Shown: positions 35,520 to 44,140, counted from the stretch's first letter. The stretch is DNA of 59,115 bases from Candidatus Treponema merdequi (GCA_018064525.1 JAGHVB010000016.1:1-59115), one strand, 5' to 3'. A program made the numbers and translations. Notes: a model not told the origin generated them from the letters alone.

Positions 35520-35570
35520 AAAAAATTAATATAAAAATACAAGAAGGTAGTATTTTTATATTAATTTTTT
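35520..35570. terminator. 21-bp perfect hairpin between convergent genes
   Basis: Arms 35520-35540 and 35550-35570 are perfect reverse complements with a 9-base loop (AAGAAGGTA). The stem is AT-rich, with A6 at one end and T6 at the other, so it can serve as a terminator for miaA on the plus strand and for the 35604 gene on the minus strand. Confidence 0.8.
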
Positions 35571-35603
35571 ATTTATTCGAGCACTTATATTCCTATTTTT
35601 TAT

Positions 35604-36497
35604 CTAATCTTTTTTGATTTTATCTTTCAGAGAAATCTTATCGATTATGATACTTACTTCTTCAATTAATATTCCTGTATATTTTTCAATATTGTCAATT
35701 ATATACTGCTGAAGTTTATAAATTTCTCCTGTAAGTTGTTTTCCAAATGGAACATCAATTGTTATTACAAGACGATAACCGCGGGAATTTGTCTTTATCG
35801 AAAATTTTTTGATTCTGATATTCGGATCAAATTCCTGAACACAATGCATTGTCATTTGAGTGAGCGCAGCCTCAGAAATACTTACTCTTCCTTTTTTTGA
35901 AAACTCAGGAGTAACTACAGATTTTTCAAAAGTTTTTGCATTTCCCGACATCTTTGATTTAAAAAACAGAGCAGGTTTTTTGAAAAACACTTTTATCGAA
36001 TCATAAAAAATCTGTGAATAATTTCTTTTGATTTCAATAGCAGGAACAGGAATAACATGTTTGCCTTCTACCTGTCTTGAACGGATTGCTTTGTCAATTT
36101 CTTCTCTTGTTGCAATGTCTTCAATCTTGATTATTTTTGAAGGCGGTGGTAACTGAAGTCTTGTTGCGATTTTTATTACCATTTTTTCAGAAGTTCCGAG
36201 AATGAGAAGTTTTTTGATATGTGATTTTTTTAAGATACGGGCAATCTGATCACGCTGTTCTTTATCATCAAAGAGAGCAACTCTTACAGCACCCATATAA
36301 GTCTTTTCTGTCTTAGCAGATTTTCCACCTAAGATTTTATCATTCTGAATTAAAAGACCGTCATCAATAATTGCATCGATTCCATATTTTTGAGCAAGAA
36401 GTTTTGATTTAAAACTTTTTCCAGTTCCGCTTTCGCCAACCAGAGCCATTATGTTATAACCAGAAACTTTTTTAAGTAAATTAGAAATAGAATCCAT
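35604..36497 (-). CDS. P-loop ATPase fused to Asp23/Gls24-like domain
   Basis: A 297-residue cytosolic protein. The N-terminus has a Walker A loop (ALVGESGTGKSFKSKLLAQ) and kinase-like features (IIDDGLLI, KLLILGTSEK). After a basic linker, residues about 205-290 (ISEAALTQMTMHCVQEFDPN, then YIIDNIEKYTGILIEEVSII) resemble the Asp23/Gls24 (DUF322) alkaline-shock fold. The combination is unusual. I suggest it is a spirochaete protein linking nucleotide binding to an envelope or stress module, but the function is unknown. GGAG lies about 6 bases before the ATG. It is downstream of the pseudouridine synthase gene by 49 bases. Confidence 0.65.
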   Translation of the reverse strand: MDSISNLLKKVSGYNIMALVGESGTGKSFKSKLLAQKYGIDAIIDDGLLIQNDKILGGKSAKTEKTYMGAVRVALFDDKEQRDQIARILKKSHIKKLLILGTSEKMVIKIATRLQLPPPSKIIKIEDIATREEIDKAIRSRQVEGKHVIPVPAIEIKRNYSQIFYDSIKVFFKKPALFFKSKMSGNAKTFEKSVVTPEFSKKGRVSISEAALTQMTMHCVQEFDPNIRIKKFSIKTNSRGYRLVITIDVPFGKQLTGEIYKLQQYIIDNIEKYTGILIEEVSIIIDKISLKDKIKKD

Positions 36498-36546
36498 AAA
36501 TCTCCGAAATCTTATTTTATAATAATTTAATAAATAATTGCCTTTC

Positions 36547-37533
36547 TTATTTTATTATAAGAGACCCGTCCCAATTTATCAATGAAAGACTTAAAAAATT
36601 AATAAAATTTTTATTTAATGGTGCTGTCAGTTCAGAAGGAATTTTTAAGCAGTTATCTTCTGGAAAAATAAGTCTGTAAGCATGTAGATAAAAATCCTGT
36701 TTTTCATGTAGCGGTATAGATCCGTAAGCTGTATCTCCGAGTATTGCAATTTTATGAAATGCACTCTGACATCTTATCTGATGTTTTTTTCCTGTTAAAA
36801 TTTCAAATTGACAGAGCGTAACATCCTGTTTCTGATATTTTCCGTGAGCAAGAGGAGTGCAGATTGTTCTTGCAAGATTTTTTTCTTCGCAATTTGTGCT
36901 GTCAATTTTCATTTTATAAAAGGAAGTAGAATTTTCTTCATCAGGAATTATATAATCTGACCATTCTTCTTGATTCTTAAAATTTCCAAGACAGACTGCT
37001 ATATAAAATTTTCTGATTGTTTTATCAGCGATATTTTTTGTAAACCATTCTGCACCAGAGAGACTGTTTGAAAAGCAGAGAAGTCCTGTTGTTTTTCGGT
37101 CAAGTCTGTGACATGGTCCCGGCATGAATGAAAGAGATTTATCATGCTTTTCATCTCTGTAAATTGATTCAATCGTTTCTGAAAGAGAATTATTACCATG
37201 TACATTTGTATCGTAAGGTTTGTTAATTATTTTTACATATTCATTCTGAAAAACAACATCAAATGAAATTCTTTTAATCTGTATAGTGTTCTGTTTGTTT
37301 TCCGATTCAATTTTTACAGTATTATTCTGAAGCAGGAATGAGGCAATTGAAATTTTATCATTCTGTTTTACTTTATATGAAATATCTGCTTTTTTATCAT
37401 TCACTTTAATAAGACCTTTTCTGATTGCAGAATAAAGTGAAGAAATATTTGAATCCGGGGTCATTTTTCTTATGACCCTGTCAAGGCGTCTTGTTTCATC
37501 GTCAGGTTTAGCAAAAAAGTCCGTAAACTGCAT
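36547..37533 (-). CDS. RluA-family pseudouridine synthase
   Basis: A 328-residue enzyme. An N-terminal S4 RNA-binding domain (SLYSAIRKGLIKVNDKKADI) is followed by the catalytic domain with CHRLDRKTTGLLCFSNS, the RluA signature with the catalytic aspartate. It isomerises uridines in rRNA; the target (RluC/RluD type) cannot be told. GKKHQIRCQSAFHKIAILGD is also typical. A TATAAT 7 bases before the ATG and no SD suggest a leaderless mRNA. It is divergent from the PAP2-like gene. Confidence 0.88.
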   Translation of the reverse strand: MQFTDFFAKPDDETRRLDRVIRKMTPDSNISSLYSAIRKGLIKVNDKKADISYKVKQNDKISIASFLLQNNTVKIESENKQNTIQIKRISFDVVFQNEYVKIINKPYDTNVHGNNSLSETIESIYRDEKHDKSLSFMPGPCHRLDRKTTGLLCFSNSLSGAEWFTKNIADKTIRKFYIAVCLGNFKNQEEWSDYIIPDEENSTSFYKMKIDSTNCEEKNLARTICTPLAHGKYQKQDVTLCQFEILTGKKHQIRCQSAFHKIAILGDTAYGSIPLHEKQDFYLHAYRLIFPEDNCLKIPSELTAPLNKNFINFLSLSLINWDGSLIIK

Positions 37534-37540
37534 ATTTTCT

Positions 37541-37546
37541 ATTATA
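37541..37546 (-). promoter_or_regulatory. -10 box of pseudouridine synthase (leaderless)
   Basis: A perfect TATAAT on the minus strand, 7 bases before ATG 37533. No convincing -35 at standard distance. Confidence 0.38.
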
Positions 37547-37567
37547 ATGTTTTCTTTATATTAGCAC

Positions 37568-37595
37568 TAGACAAAATTTACCTAGATGATAAAAT
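37568..37595 (+). promoter_or_regulatory. Promoter of PAP2-like gene (leaderless)
   Basis: TAGACA (37568-37573), 16 bases, then TGA-TAAAAT (-10 at 37590-37595). The ATG at 37604 follows after 8 bases without an SD. Confidence 0.5.
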
Positions 37596-37603
37596 ATAAT
37601 ATT

Positions 37604-38083
37604 ATGTTTGGAGACTTAAAAAGTAATTTACTGAAACTGTTTTTAAATCCTGTTTTTCTTTCCTGTGTTTTCAGCTGGTTTGTTGCACAGTTTATTAAAA
37701 CTATCATAAATCTTTGTTTAAGAAAAATTCACAGCATCGGGGAATTGTTTGAATTTCTGATCTGGAAAACCGGCGGCTTTCCTTCAAGTCATACAGCATT
37801 AGTTACTTCTCTGTGTACTTCAGTTTCTTTCAGGAATGGAATTGATTCTGATATCTTTATGCTTGCTGCATGTTTAATGATGATAACAGTTCGTGATGCT
37901 CTTGGTGTAAGACGAGCAAATGGAATTCACGCAAAAAAATTAAATGAAATGGGGCAGAAGCTCGACGAAAAAAATATTATTGAATATAAACCAATAAAAG
38001 AAGTTTTAGGTCATAATCCTATGGAAGTTGTTTTCGGAGCAATTCTTGGATTTTTTATCGGCCTTGCATTTACAACTTTATAA
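37604..38083 (+). CDS. Divergent PAP2 (DUF212) membrane protein
   Basis: A 159-residue membrane protein of the YuiD/DUF212 class. GGFPSSHTALVTSL is the phosphatase-like motif, followed by VRDALGVRRANGIHAKKLNE and GHNPMEVVFGAILG, characteristic of the family. About four membrane segments. It may act on lipid phosphates, but the family is not biochemically settled. ATG 37604 is chosen because a promoter ends 8 bases before it; an in-frame ATG at 37586 lies inside that promoter. The next gene starts 17 bases downstream. Confidence 0.82.
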   Translation: MFGDLKSNLLKLFLNPVFLSCVFSWFVAQFIKTIINLCLRKIHSIGELFEFLIWKTGGFPSSHTALVTSLCTSVSFRNGIDSDIFMLAACLMMITVRDALGVRRANGIHAKKLNEMGQKLDEKNIIEYKPIKEVLGHNPMEVVFGAILGFFIGLAFTTL

Positions 38084-38100
38084 TTTAACAAGGCTTTCAG

Positions 38101-39489
38101 ATGAAATATATAAAAAAGTTTGTAATACCGTCTCTTTTAACTGTCTCAATTTTTATTCTGCTTTTGATTTTAAGAACTGTACCAACATCAAAATTATGGA
38201 AAGGATTTTCTGTTTTATATGTACCATGTGATACTGATTCAAAAATCGTTTTAGATACATTAAAAGATGTCGGATGTAAAGATGTAATTTCCTTTTATAA
38301 TCAGAAAGTTCCTTTTGTAAATCAATTTCTGCCGATTAAATCTGATGAACATGATTCATACCTTTCAAAACGAAATGCATATTTTTTTGATAAAGACAGA
38401 ACTGTCATGATTTATTACATACCTGACAGTTATTCAAAAGAAGCAAAAAAAGGATGTGAATTATTAATCAGCCGGTATTCAATTGATGCAGGACTGGACA
38501 GTAAATCATCCTTTCCGCTTTTGACTCCAATCATCTGTATTATCGTTGCAGTTTTATTTCTTATCATTTCAAAAAACAGAATCATATTTCTTGCAGCATC
38601 TTTATTTCCAATAATTTACAGTTTTACAATGCCTTTTTATACAAATGCATCCTGTGTCTGTATTTATCTTTATTCAATTTATTTGTGTCAGAAAATCTGG
38701 AACAGAAAAAATGCTTTTTCATGCATTAAAAATAACTTTTATATCTTAATACTTTTTGCCGTTTCTTTAACAGGAACTTTTTTCTCATCTTTTGTATCAG
38801 GATTTATGTTCATGCTCTGTATTGCGGCAAGTTTTTTGCTTCTCTATATGATACATAATCTTGAAATTATAAAAGATTCAAAATTAAGATTCTGTCCTGT
38901 TTTAATGAGAAATGCTTTTTTAATGAATGTAATTAATATAAATTCAATTAAAAAAGCACTTATTCCTGCAATTGCAGTTTCCGTTCTGTTTATTTTATAT
39001 ATAACAAGTGTAAATATTTTTACAATCTCAAATTCTGCAGACTTGTCTTTTCCTATGCCGACAATGTATAATGTAAATAACGATATTCCGACTCTTGACG
39101 ATTATATCGTATGGAACTGGAATGCAGTTACTAAACCTTATAAATCATTGAACAATACTTATTCAGACATTCCGGTTGATGGTGAAAACATTGTCATTCA
39201 GAGATTTAAAAATTCTGATGAAGGTGTTGTTTCTACAGAAGAAGTTTTATACAGTTTTGATGATGAGTTTAAATCTCAGACTGTAAATCTGATTGATGAT
39301 TTACAATATCCGGCTCTTGAAAAACTTATGAAAAATCAGCAGTCTGGTTTTTCTGTTGATTATTCGTATGGAACTGGAGAAAAATTTAGTAAGGTAAATG
39401 TTATTTTAATGCTGGTTTTAATTTTAATTCCATGCTTTATGATATTGATTTATTTTAACGGAAGAAGAAAATATGGAAATGCAGATTAA
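38101..39489 (+). CDS. Polytopic membrane protein of the rnf operon
   Basis: A 462-residue membrane protein. One N-terminal helix (FVIPSLLTVSIFILLLILR), a ~130-residue periplasmic domain (VLYVPCDTDSKIVLDTLKDV), a cluster of about seven helices (~145-310), a second periplasmic domain and a final C-terminal helix. I recognise no family. Its 3' end overlaps rnfC by 17 bases, so it is translated with the Rnf genes and may be an accessory subunit or assembly factor. Two extracytoplasmic domains around a helix bundle suggest substrate or partner handling in the periplasm. Confidence 0.65.
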   Translation: MKYIKKFVIPSLLTVSIFILLLILRTVPTSKLWKGFSVLYVPCDTDSKIVLDTLKDVGCKDVISFYNQKVPFVNQFLPIKSDEHDSYLSKRNAYFFDKDRTVMIYYIPDSYSKEAKKGCELLISRYSIDAGLDSKSSFPLLTPIICIIVAVLFLIISKNRIIFLAASLFPIIYSFTMPFYTNASCVCIYLYSIYLCQKIWNRKNAFSCIKNNFYILILFAVSLTGTFFSSFVSGFMFMLCIAASFLLLYMIHNLEIIKDSKLRFCPVLMRNAFLMNVININSIKKALIPAIAVSVLFILYITSVNIFTISNSADLSFPMPTMYNVNNDIPTLDDYIVWNWNAVTKPYKSLNNTYSDIPVDGENIVIQRFKNSDEGVVSTEEVLYSFDDEFKSQTVNLIDDLQYPALEKLMKNQQSGFSVDYSYGTGEKFSKVNVILMLVLILIPCFMILIYFNGRRKYGNAD

Positions 39490-40798
39490 TTATCCGAAAA
39501 AAAATAAATATCCTGTTACAAAATTAACAACCGGATTTTTGCCTCGTACTCTTATGATTCCACTTTCACAGGAAGATAATTTTGTTTGTGAAAGTATTGT
39601 ACATGAAGGGGATTTTGTAAAAGAAGGCCAGGTAATTGCTGAAGTTTCAAGAGAAACTTATGGAGCTAAATCTTTGGGAGCTGCAAAAATTCATTCACCA
39701 GTACCAGGAAAAATACTTGGAATTAAAAACTGTTCTTATCCTAACGGAAAACAGGGAAAGGCAATTGAGATTTTGTTAAGCGGAAGTTTTTCATATTTAG
39801 GTAAACAGCTTTCTGCATTTGATTTTAAAAATTATTCACCTTCAATGCTTTTAAGAACAATCAGTGATGCTGGAGTTATAAACACTTTCTCATGCAATTC
39901 ATATAATTCTTTTGAAATCGATGTAAATAAAATTAAAGAAGAACAGAATAAAAAACTTTTTGTCAGACTTTTTGATGAAGATCCGTCATGTGATACAGAT
40001 TCAATTTTAACAAGAAGTGATTTTGATAAAATCATGACAGGAATTTATATTACAGCAAAAGTTTGTGATGTAAATGAAATAGTCATTGCTTATTCAAAAA
40101 AATCAAATCTTCTGACAATGTTTAATATCAGTCAGAAAGAACTTTTCGAATCAATTCCAATGACATTTCTGGAAATAAAATCATATGAATATCCTTCTGG
40201 TGGAAAAAGAGAATTAACAGGTGCTTATCTTAAAAAGAAAAAACTTGCATCTTCTCCAAAAGAAATTATTAAAGGAAGTTTTTTTACAGATTCTACTACA
40301 ATGGTTCATGTTTATGATGCTGTTGTTTTAAATATTCCTGTTGAAACTGTAAACGTATATGTAAATGGAAATTGTCTGCAGGCTACTGCATTATTAAAAG
40401 TTTGTGTCGGAACTTCTTTTAATGAAATTGCAAAACAATGCGGTGGTTTTACAAAAAAACTTGGAAAGATTATTGTTAATGGAGAAATTAATGGAGTTTC
40501 TGTTAATTCTCTTGATACACCTGTTACAAAATATGTTAAATCAATTACATTTACTTCTCACGAAGACAATATTGACAGAAGTGTAAGTATCTGTCTCCGT
40601 TGCGGAAGATGCAGAAGTGTATGTAAGACAGGTTTGAATCCTGATATCATTTTTGCAAAAGTTATTTCCGGAGCAGTGGTAGATGAAGCATATATAAAAA
40701 GTGCTGTCCTCTGTAATCAATGTGGATTATGCAGTGCTAATTGTCCTTCTAAATTGCCGCTTGCAAAAGTAATTAAATTATTAAAAGATGAGAGATAA
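39473..40798 (+). CDS. rnfC: Rnf electron-transport complex subunit C (divergent)
   Basis: A 441-residue subunit, cytoplasmic and membrane-attached, which in canonical Rnf accepts electrons from or gives them to NAD(H). The N-terminal barrel-sandwich hybrid (MIPLSQEDNF, VHEGDFVKEGQVIAEV, HSPVPGKILGI) and SLBB-like region match RnfC. Two [4Fe-4S] motifs close the protein: CLRCGRCRSVC and CNQCGLCSANCP. The middle part differs strongly from well-known RnfC (the usual ECEPY segment reads DEDPSCDTDS), so nucleotide/flavin binding is uncertain. First of rnfCDGEAB; it overlaps the upstream gene and precedes rnfD by 3 bases. Confidence 0.82.
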   Translation: MEMQINYPKKNKYPVTKLTTGFLPRTLMIPLSQEDNFVCESIVHEGDFVKEGQVIAEVSRETYGAKSLGAAKIHSPVPGKILGIKNCSYPNGKQGKAIEILLSGSFSYLGKQLSAFDFKNYSPSMLLRTISDAGVINTFSCNSYNSFEIDVNKIKEEQNKKLFVRLFDEDPSCDTDSILTRSDFDKIMTGIYITAKVCDVNEIVIAYSKKSNLLTMFNISQKELFESIPMTFLEIKSYEYPSGGKRELTGAYLKKKKLASSPKEIIKGSFFTDSTTMVHVYDAVVLNIPVETVNVYVNGNCLQATALLKVCVGTSFNEIAKQCGGFTKKLGKIIVNGEINGVSVNSLDTPVTKYVKSITFTSHEDNIDRSVSICLRCGRCRSVCKTGLNPDIIFAKVISGAVVDEAYIKSAVLCNQCGLCSANCPSKLPLAKVIKLLKDER

Positions 40799-40801
40799 AA
40801 A

Positions 40802-41863
40802 ATGGAAGAAAATATTTTAAAGAATAAATCATATAAAACAGTAAATCTCAGTCCTTACATAAATAAAAGTTCAACATTTATGACTTATCTTGCAATCTTT
40901 ATTGCTGTTGTTCCTCAGATTATAATGCTTTTTGTTACAAAAAGTTATTCTAATCTTATTATAATTGCAACATGTATTTTTGCATGTCTTTGTTCAGAAA
41001 TTATAAATTATATCAATAAAAAACATATTAAACTTTCAATTCTGATGAGTTTTCTTAAAGGAACTTTAATCGGATTCTTTTTGCCTTCCGGATATCCGCT
41101 TTTATCAGTATTTTTCATAACTCTGTTTGTAATGCTTTTTGTAAAATACTCTTTTGGAGATTTAATTGTTTCATGGATAAATCCTGTCGTAATTACAGTT
41201 GCAATCTGCTGGTTTGTAGGCCAGATTAATTTTCCTTCATTTCTTGTTACAAAGTATTTTCTTTCAACAAAAAATCCGTCTCTTTCATTGATTCAGGAAG
41301 GAATTTTCCCGATATTTGCTTTTGATGATATGGTTACTTCATTTATGAATGATTCCGCATTCAGTCTGTTTGGAGTTTCTGTTCCGTCAGGTTATGCTTC
41401 ACTTTTCTGGGACAGTGGATCAGTAATTCCTGCATTCAGATTTAATTTTTTAACATTGCTTTCATCAATAGTTTTAATTTCAATTGATGTAATTACTTTT
41501 GATATTCCGTTCTGTTTCCTTACAGTTTACGCTTTGCTTGTAAAATTTCTGTCACCGGTTTTTTCAGGTGGTTTCCCTATGCAGGGTGATATAATTTTAG
41601 CACTTCTTTCAAGTGGAATTTTGTTTACCGCATTCTTCCTTTTACAATGGTTTGGTACTACACCAATGACAAAAGCAGGAAAATTAATTTTTGGAATTGC
41701 AGGTGGAATTATTGCATTCATTTTCTGCGGCTGCGGAACAAGTCCTGTCGGTGCTGTAATTTCAGTTCTCTTTTTAAATATCATATCTCCTGTAATTCAG
41801 TATTTTGAAAACAGAATCAAGAGAAATAAATTAAATATAATTTTAAGGAAAGAAAATGCTTGA
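40802..41863 (+). CDS. rnfD: Rnf complex subunit D (divergent)
   Basis: A 353-residue membrane subunit of the RnfD/NqrB family with about nine helices. GDIILALLSSGILFTAFFLL and MTKAGKLIFGIAGGIIAFIF match the conserved C-terminal part. Canonical RnfD carries a covalently bound FMN on a threonine of an SGAT-type motif; no such motif is visible here (the region reads FWDSGSVIPAF). It overlaps rnfG by 8 bases. Confidence 0.82.
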   Translation: MEENILKNKSYKTVNLSPYINKSSTFMTYLAIFIAVVPQIIMLFVTKSYSNLIIIATCIFACLCSEIINYINKKHIKLSILMSFLKGTLIGFFLPSGYPLLSVFFITLFVMLFVKYSFGDLIVSWINPVVITVAICWFVGQINFPSFLVTKYFLSTKNPSLSLIQEGIFPIFAFDDMVTSFMNDSAFSLFGVSVPSGYASLFWDSGSVIPAFRFNFLTLLSSIVLISIDVITFDIPFCFLTVYALLVKFLSPVFSGGFPMQGDIILALLSSGILFTAFFLLQWFGTTPMTKAGKLIFGIAGGIIAFIFCGCGTSPVGAVISVLFLNIISPVIQYFENRIKRNKLNIILRKENA

Positions 41864-42359
41864 GACTATAGATAAAGAAACTAAATTAAAAGTTAAAACA
41901 TATTTAATTTTTACCAGCTTATTAATTGTAATGGCCTTACTGCTTACTTCTTTTTCTTTACTTGCAAGAAAAAACTGGAACAATCAGCTTAGAGTTCATG
42001 TAGAAACTGTTCTGGAAAATTCACGTCCAGAAGAATTCCCTGCAAAATATTCTATCGGAAATCCCGTTAAAATTAATTCCTCAATTTCTGTAAGTTCAAA
42101 TATGTATGAAATTACTTCAAAATCAAATAAAACTTCAAAATATGTTTTAATAACACGTATTACATCCTATTGGGGACCTCTTGCAGCTGTTTTCCTTTAT
42201 GACGGAAACGGTGTCGTAACATTTGAAGGTTTTGTTTTTCCAAGTAAAAGAATAGAATCACAGTTTGACAATGCAGAAAATGAATTATCAATAAAATACT
42301 GGAAAAATAAAGCACTTGTAATTTTTGAACAGACTCTTAAAGATGGAGAAAAAAAATGA
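41856..42359 (+). CDS. rnfG: Rnf complex subunit G (divergent, FMN-bind-like)
   Basis: A 167-residue protein with one N-terminal transmembrane helix (YLIFTSLLIVMALLLTSFSL) and a periplasmic FMN_bind-like domain (AVFLYDGNGVVTFEGFVF). RnfG normally holds FMN covalently on the threonine of an SGAT motif near the C-terminus. Here the end reads ALVIFEQTLKDGEKK with no such motif, and the protein is shorter than the usual ~200 residues. It overlaps rnfD (8 bases) and rnfE (4 bases). Confidence 0.72.
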   Translation: MLETIDKETKLKVKTYLIFTSLLIVMALLLTSFSLLARKNWNNQLRVHVETVLENSRPEEFPAKYSIGNPVKINSSISVSSNMYEITSKSNKTSKYVLITRITSYWGPLAAVFLYDGNGVVTFEGFVFPSKRIESQFDNAENELSIKYWKNKALVIFEQTLKDGEKK

Positions 42360-42979
42360 ATAAATACCTTTATTATATTTTTACATCAATTTCATTTGCA
42401 TTATTAATTGCAGCTCCAGGAAGATTTGCATTTGGACTTATTCTTTGCTTTGAATTATTCTTTTTGATTTTTACAGGATTTCTTTTTTCATTTATCTTAA
42501 AAAAACTTGAACTTAATGAAATGAATTCTGTTTTTACAGTCATAAGTCTTATCTTTTCGACAATTCTTTATAAACAGATTATAATGTGCCTTTTTCCTTT
42601 AATCGCACTTCAATTAAGTTTTGTATTTTATCTTCCTGCGGTAACATCTTATATAATTGGAATTGTTTATAAAAACGTTAATTCATCAACAAAAATATCT
42701 CTTATTGAAAATGTTAAAGTCACAGGTTTGTTTTCAATTCTTGCTTTGATTTTTTATTTAATCAGAGATATTATCGGATATGGAACATTTACTTTTCCAT
42801 CGTCAAAAGGACTTTTTGAATATCAGATTCTGAATTCTGAAAATTTTGTATGGGGAACTTTATTTGCTTCAATTCCTGGAAGTTTAGTTCTTGTTTCTGT
42901 TACAATTTTGATTTTCATTTTTGTTCAGAAAAAATTTAATATTATTGAAAGAGCAGAGGATGCAAATGATTCTGAATAG
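42356..42979 (+). CDS. rnfE: Rnf complex subunit E (divergent)
   Basis: A 207-residue membrane subunit with six helices. The C-terminal half (GLFSILALIFYLIRDIIGYG) fits RnfE, where the family has IREILGxGT. Canonical RnfE has cysteines in GLCP and VNC segments that hold an intramembrane [2Fe-2S] cluster with RnfA; the corresponding stretches here read AAPGRFAFG and LPAVTSYIIG. It overlaps rnfG by 4 and rnfA by 14 bases. Confidence 0.75.
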   Translation: MNKYLYYIFTSISFALLIAAPGRFAFGLILCFELFFLIFTGFLFSFILKKLELNEMNSVFTVISLIFSTILYKQIIMCLFPLIALQLSFVFYLPAVTSYIIGIVYKNVNSSTKISLIENVKVTGLFSILALIFYLIRDIIGYGTFTFPSSKGLFEYQILNSENFVWGTLFASIPGSLVLVSVTILIFIFVQKKFNIIERAEDANDSE

Positions 42980-43526
42980 TTTATTTTATTATATTTTGTT
43001 CTGTTCTTCTGTTTTAATTTATGGAATTGGTTTCAACAGAGAATCTGTTATGTGCAACAGTCCGCGTAAAATTTTGTTCAGTGCAATAAAAACCTATGCA
43101 TGTGTAATTATTTCTTTTGTTTTAACTTTTCTGATTAACAAAAGTCTTTTAATTCCACTAAATATTGTAGAAATTTATCCTTTCTTTTCTCTGATCATAT
43201 ACATTGCAATAACTGTATTTTTTGAAATTTTAATTCAGATTACAACAAAGAAAACTTCTTCAGAATTTGCCGTTTCTTTTTTAACATTACTTTTATCTGT
43301 TAATGAAGCAATGTCCATACCGGAAGGTATTTTAATCTGTGCAGGTTGTCTTACAGCTTTTTATATTTTGATTCCAGTATTATATGCTCTTGAAAAAAGA
43401 ATGGAATCTTCAACAACCAACGATATTTTTAAACAGAAAAGCCTGATTTTTTTGAGTATGGTCATCATTATGATTGCCTTATATTCTTTTAAGATTTCGT
43501 GGTTGAACAGCGGGGTTATAAAATGA
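42966..43526 (+). CDS. rnfA: Rnf complex subunit A (divergent)
   Basis: A 186-residue membrane subunit with six predicted helices, paired with RnfE. ATG 42966 is chosen because GAGGA lies 6 bases upstream. The family's first cysteine segment (GLCPFLG) corresponds to IYGIGFNRES and the second (TNCAVLG) to SVNEAMSIPE, so the cluster ligands appear replaced. The C-terminal VLYALEKRME fits RnfA. It overlaps rnfE by 14 and rnfB by 4 bases. Confidence 0.72.
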   Translation: MILNSLFYYILFCSSVLIYGIGFNRESVMCNSPRKILFSAIKTYACVIISFVLTFLINKSLLIPLNIVEIYPFFSLIIYIAITVFFEILIQITTKKTSSEFAVSFLTLLLSVNEAMSIPEGILICAGCLTAFYILIPVLYALEKRMESSTTNDIFKQKSLIFLSMVIIMIALYSFKISWLNSGVIK

Positions 43527-44140
43527 TTGTACGCATTCTTTTAGTTTTTTTATTTGTAATTTTTACTTCTTTCATTTTGTATTTTATTTATGGTGTATTT
43601 ATTCCTGCAATAAAAAGTCAGACTGTAGAAAATAAAGATCCATTGTTTTCTGAAGTTGAACTTAATTATGTAGGAAATATGTCGGAAAAAACAATCACTG
43701 TTTCTGACAAGACTGCCGTAGTATTATGTAATCCGGACAGATCTTTTTCAAATCAGAGACTTTCCTATAATGGAATTAAAAGCTGCGCATTATTTCATTC
43801 CATTTATGAAACATCAAATGACTGTGCTTTCGGTTGCATAGGTTTTGGTGACTGTGTAAAAAAATGTCCGCAGGAAGCAATTATCATTAAAAATTCTACA
43901 GCAATAATCACAAAAAATTGCTGCGGATGTGGTGAATGTATTTCTTCATGTCCAAAAGATTTAATAAAATTGTACGAAAGAAAAGCCTTAAAAGAAAATT
44001 CAGAAATTAAACTTTGCAATGCATCAGAAAACTGTCTGACAAGCTGCAATAAATGCCAGAAATTGCAGAAAGTTGAATTTCCTGAACAAAAGAACTTTAA
44101 ATTCTGGAAATCTTGTTATAAAATATTCAACAGAAAATAA
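43523..44140 (+). CDS. rnfB: Rnf complex subunit B, shortened
   Basis: A 205-residue ferredoxin-like subunit with one N-terminal helix. ATG 43523 overlaps the rnfA stop by four bases (ATGA), with GGGG about 8 bases upstream. KTAVVLCNPDRSF and IKSCALFHSIYETSNDCAFG lead into GCIGFGDCVKKCP, then CCGCGECISSCPKDLI: two [4Fe-4S] binding motifs. The usual N-terminal LPGxNCGACGYPGC cluster domain is absent, so the subunit is shorter than typical RnfB (~260-330). A cysteine-rich tail (CNASENCLTSCNKCQ) follows. It is the last rnf gene. Confidence 0.82.
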   Translation: MIVRILLVFLFVIFTSFILYFIYGVFIPAIKSQTVENKDPLFSEVELNYVGNMSEKTITVSDKTAVVLCNPDRSFSNQRLSYNGIKSCALFHSIYETSNDCAFGCIGFGDCVKKCPQEAIIIKNSTAIITKNCCGCGECISSCPKDLIKLYERKALKENSEIKLCNASENCLTSCNKCQKLQKVEFPEQKNFKFWKSCYKIFNRK

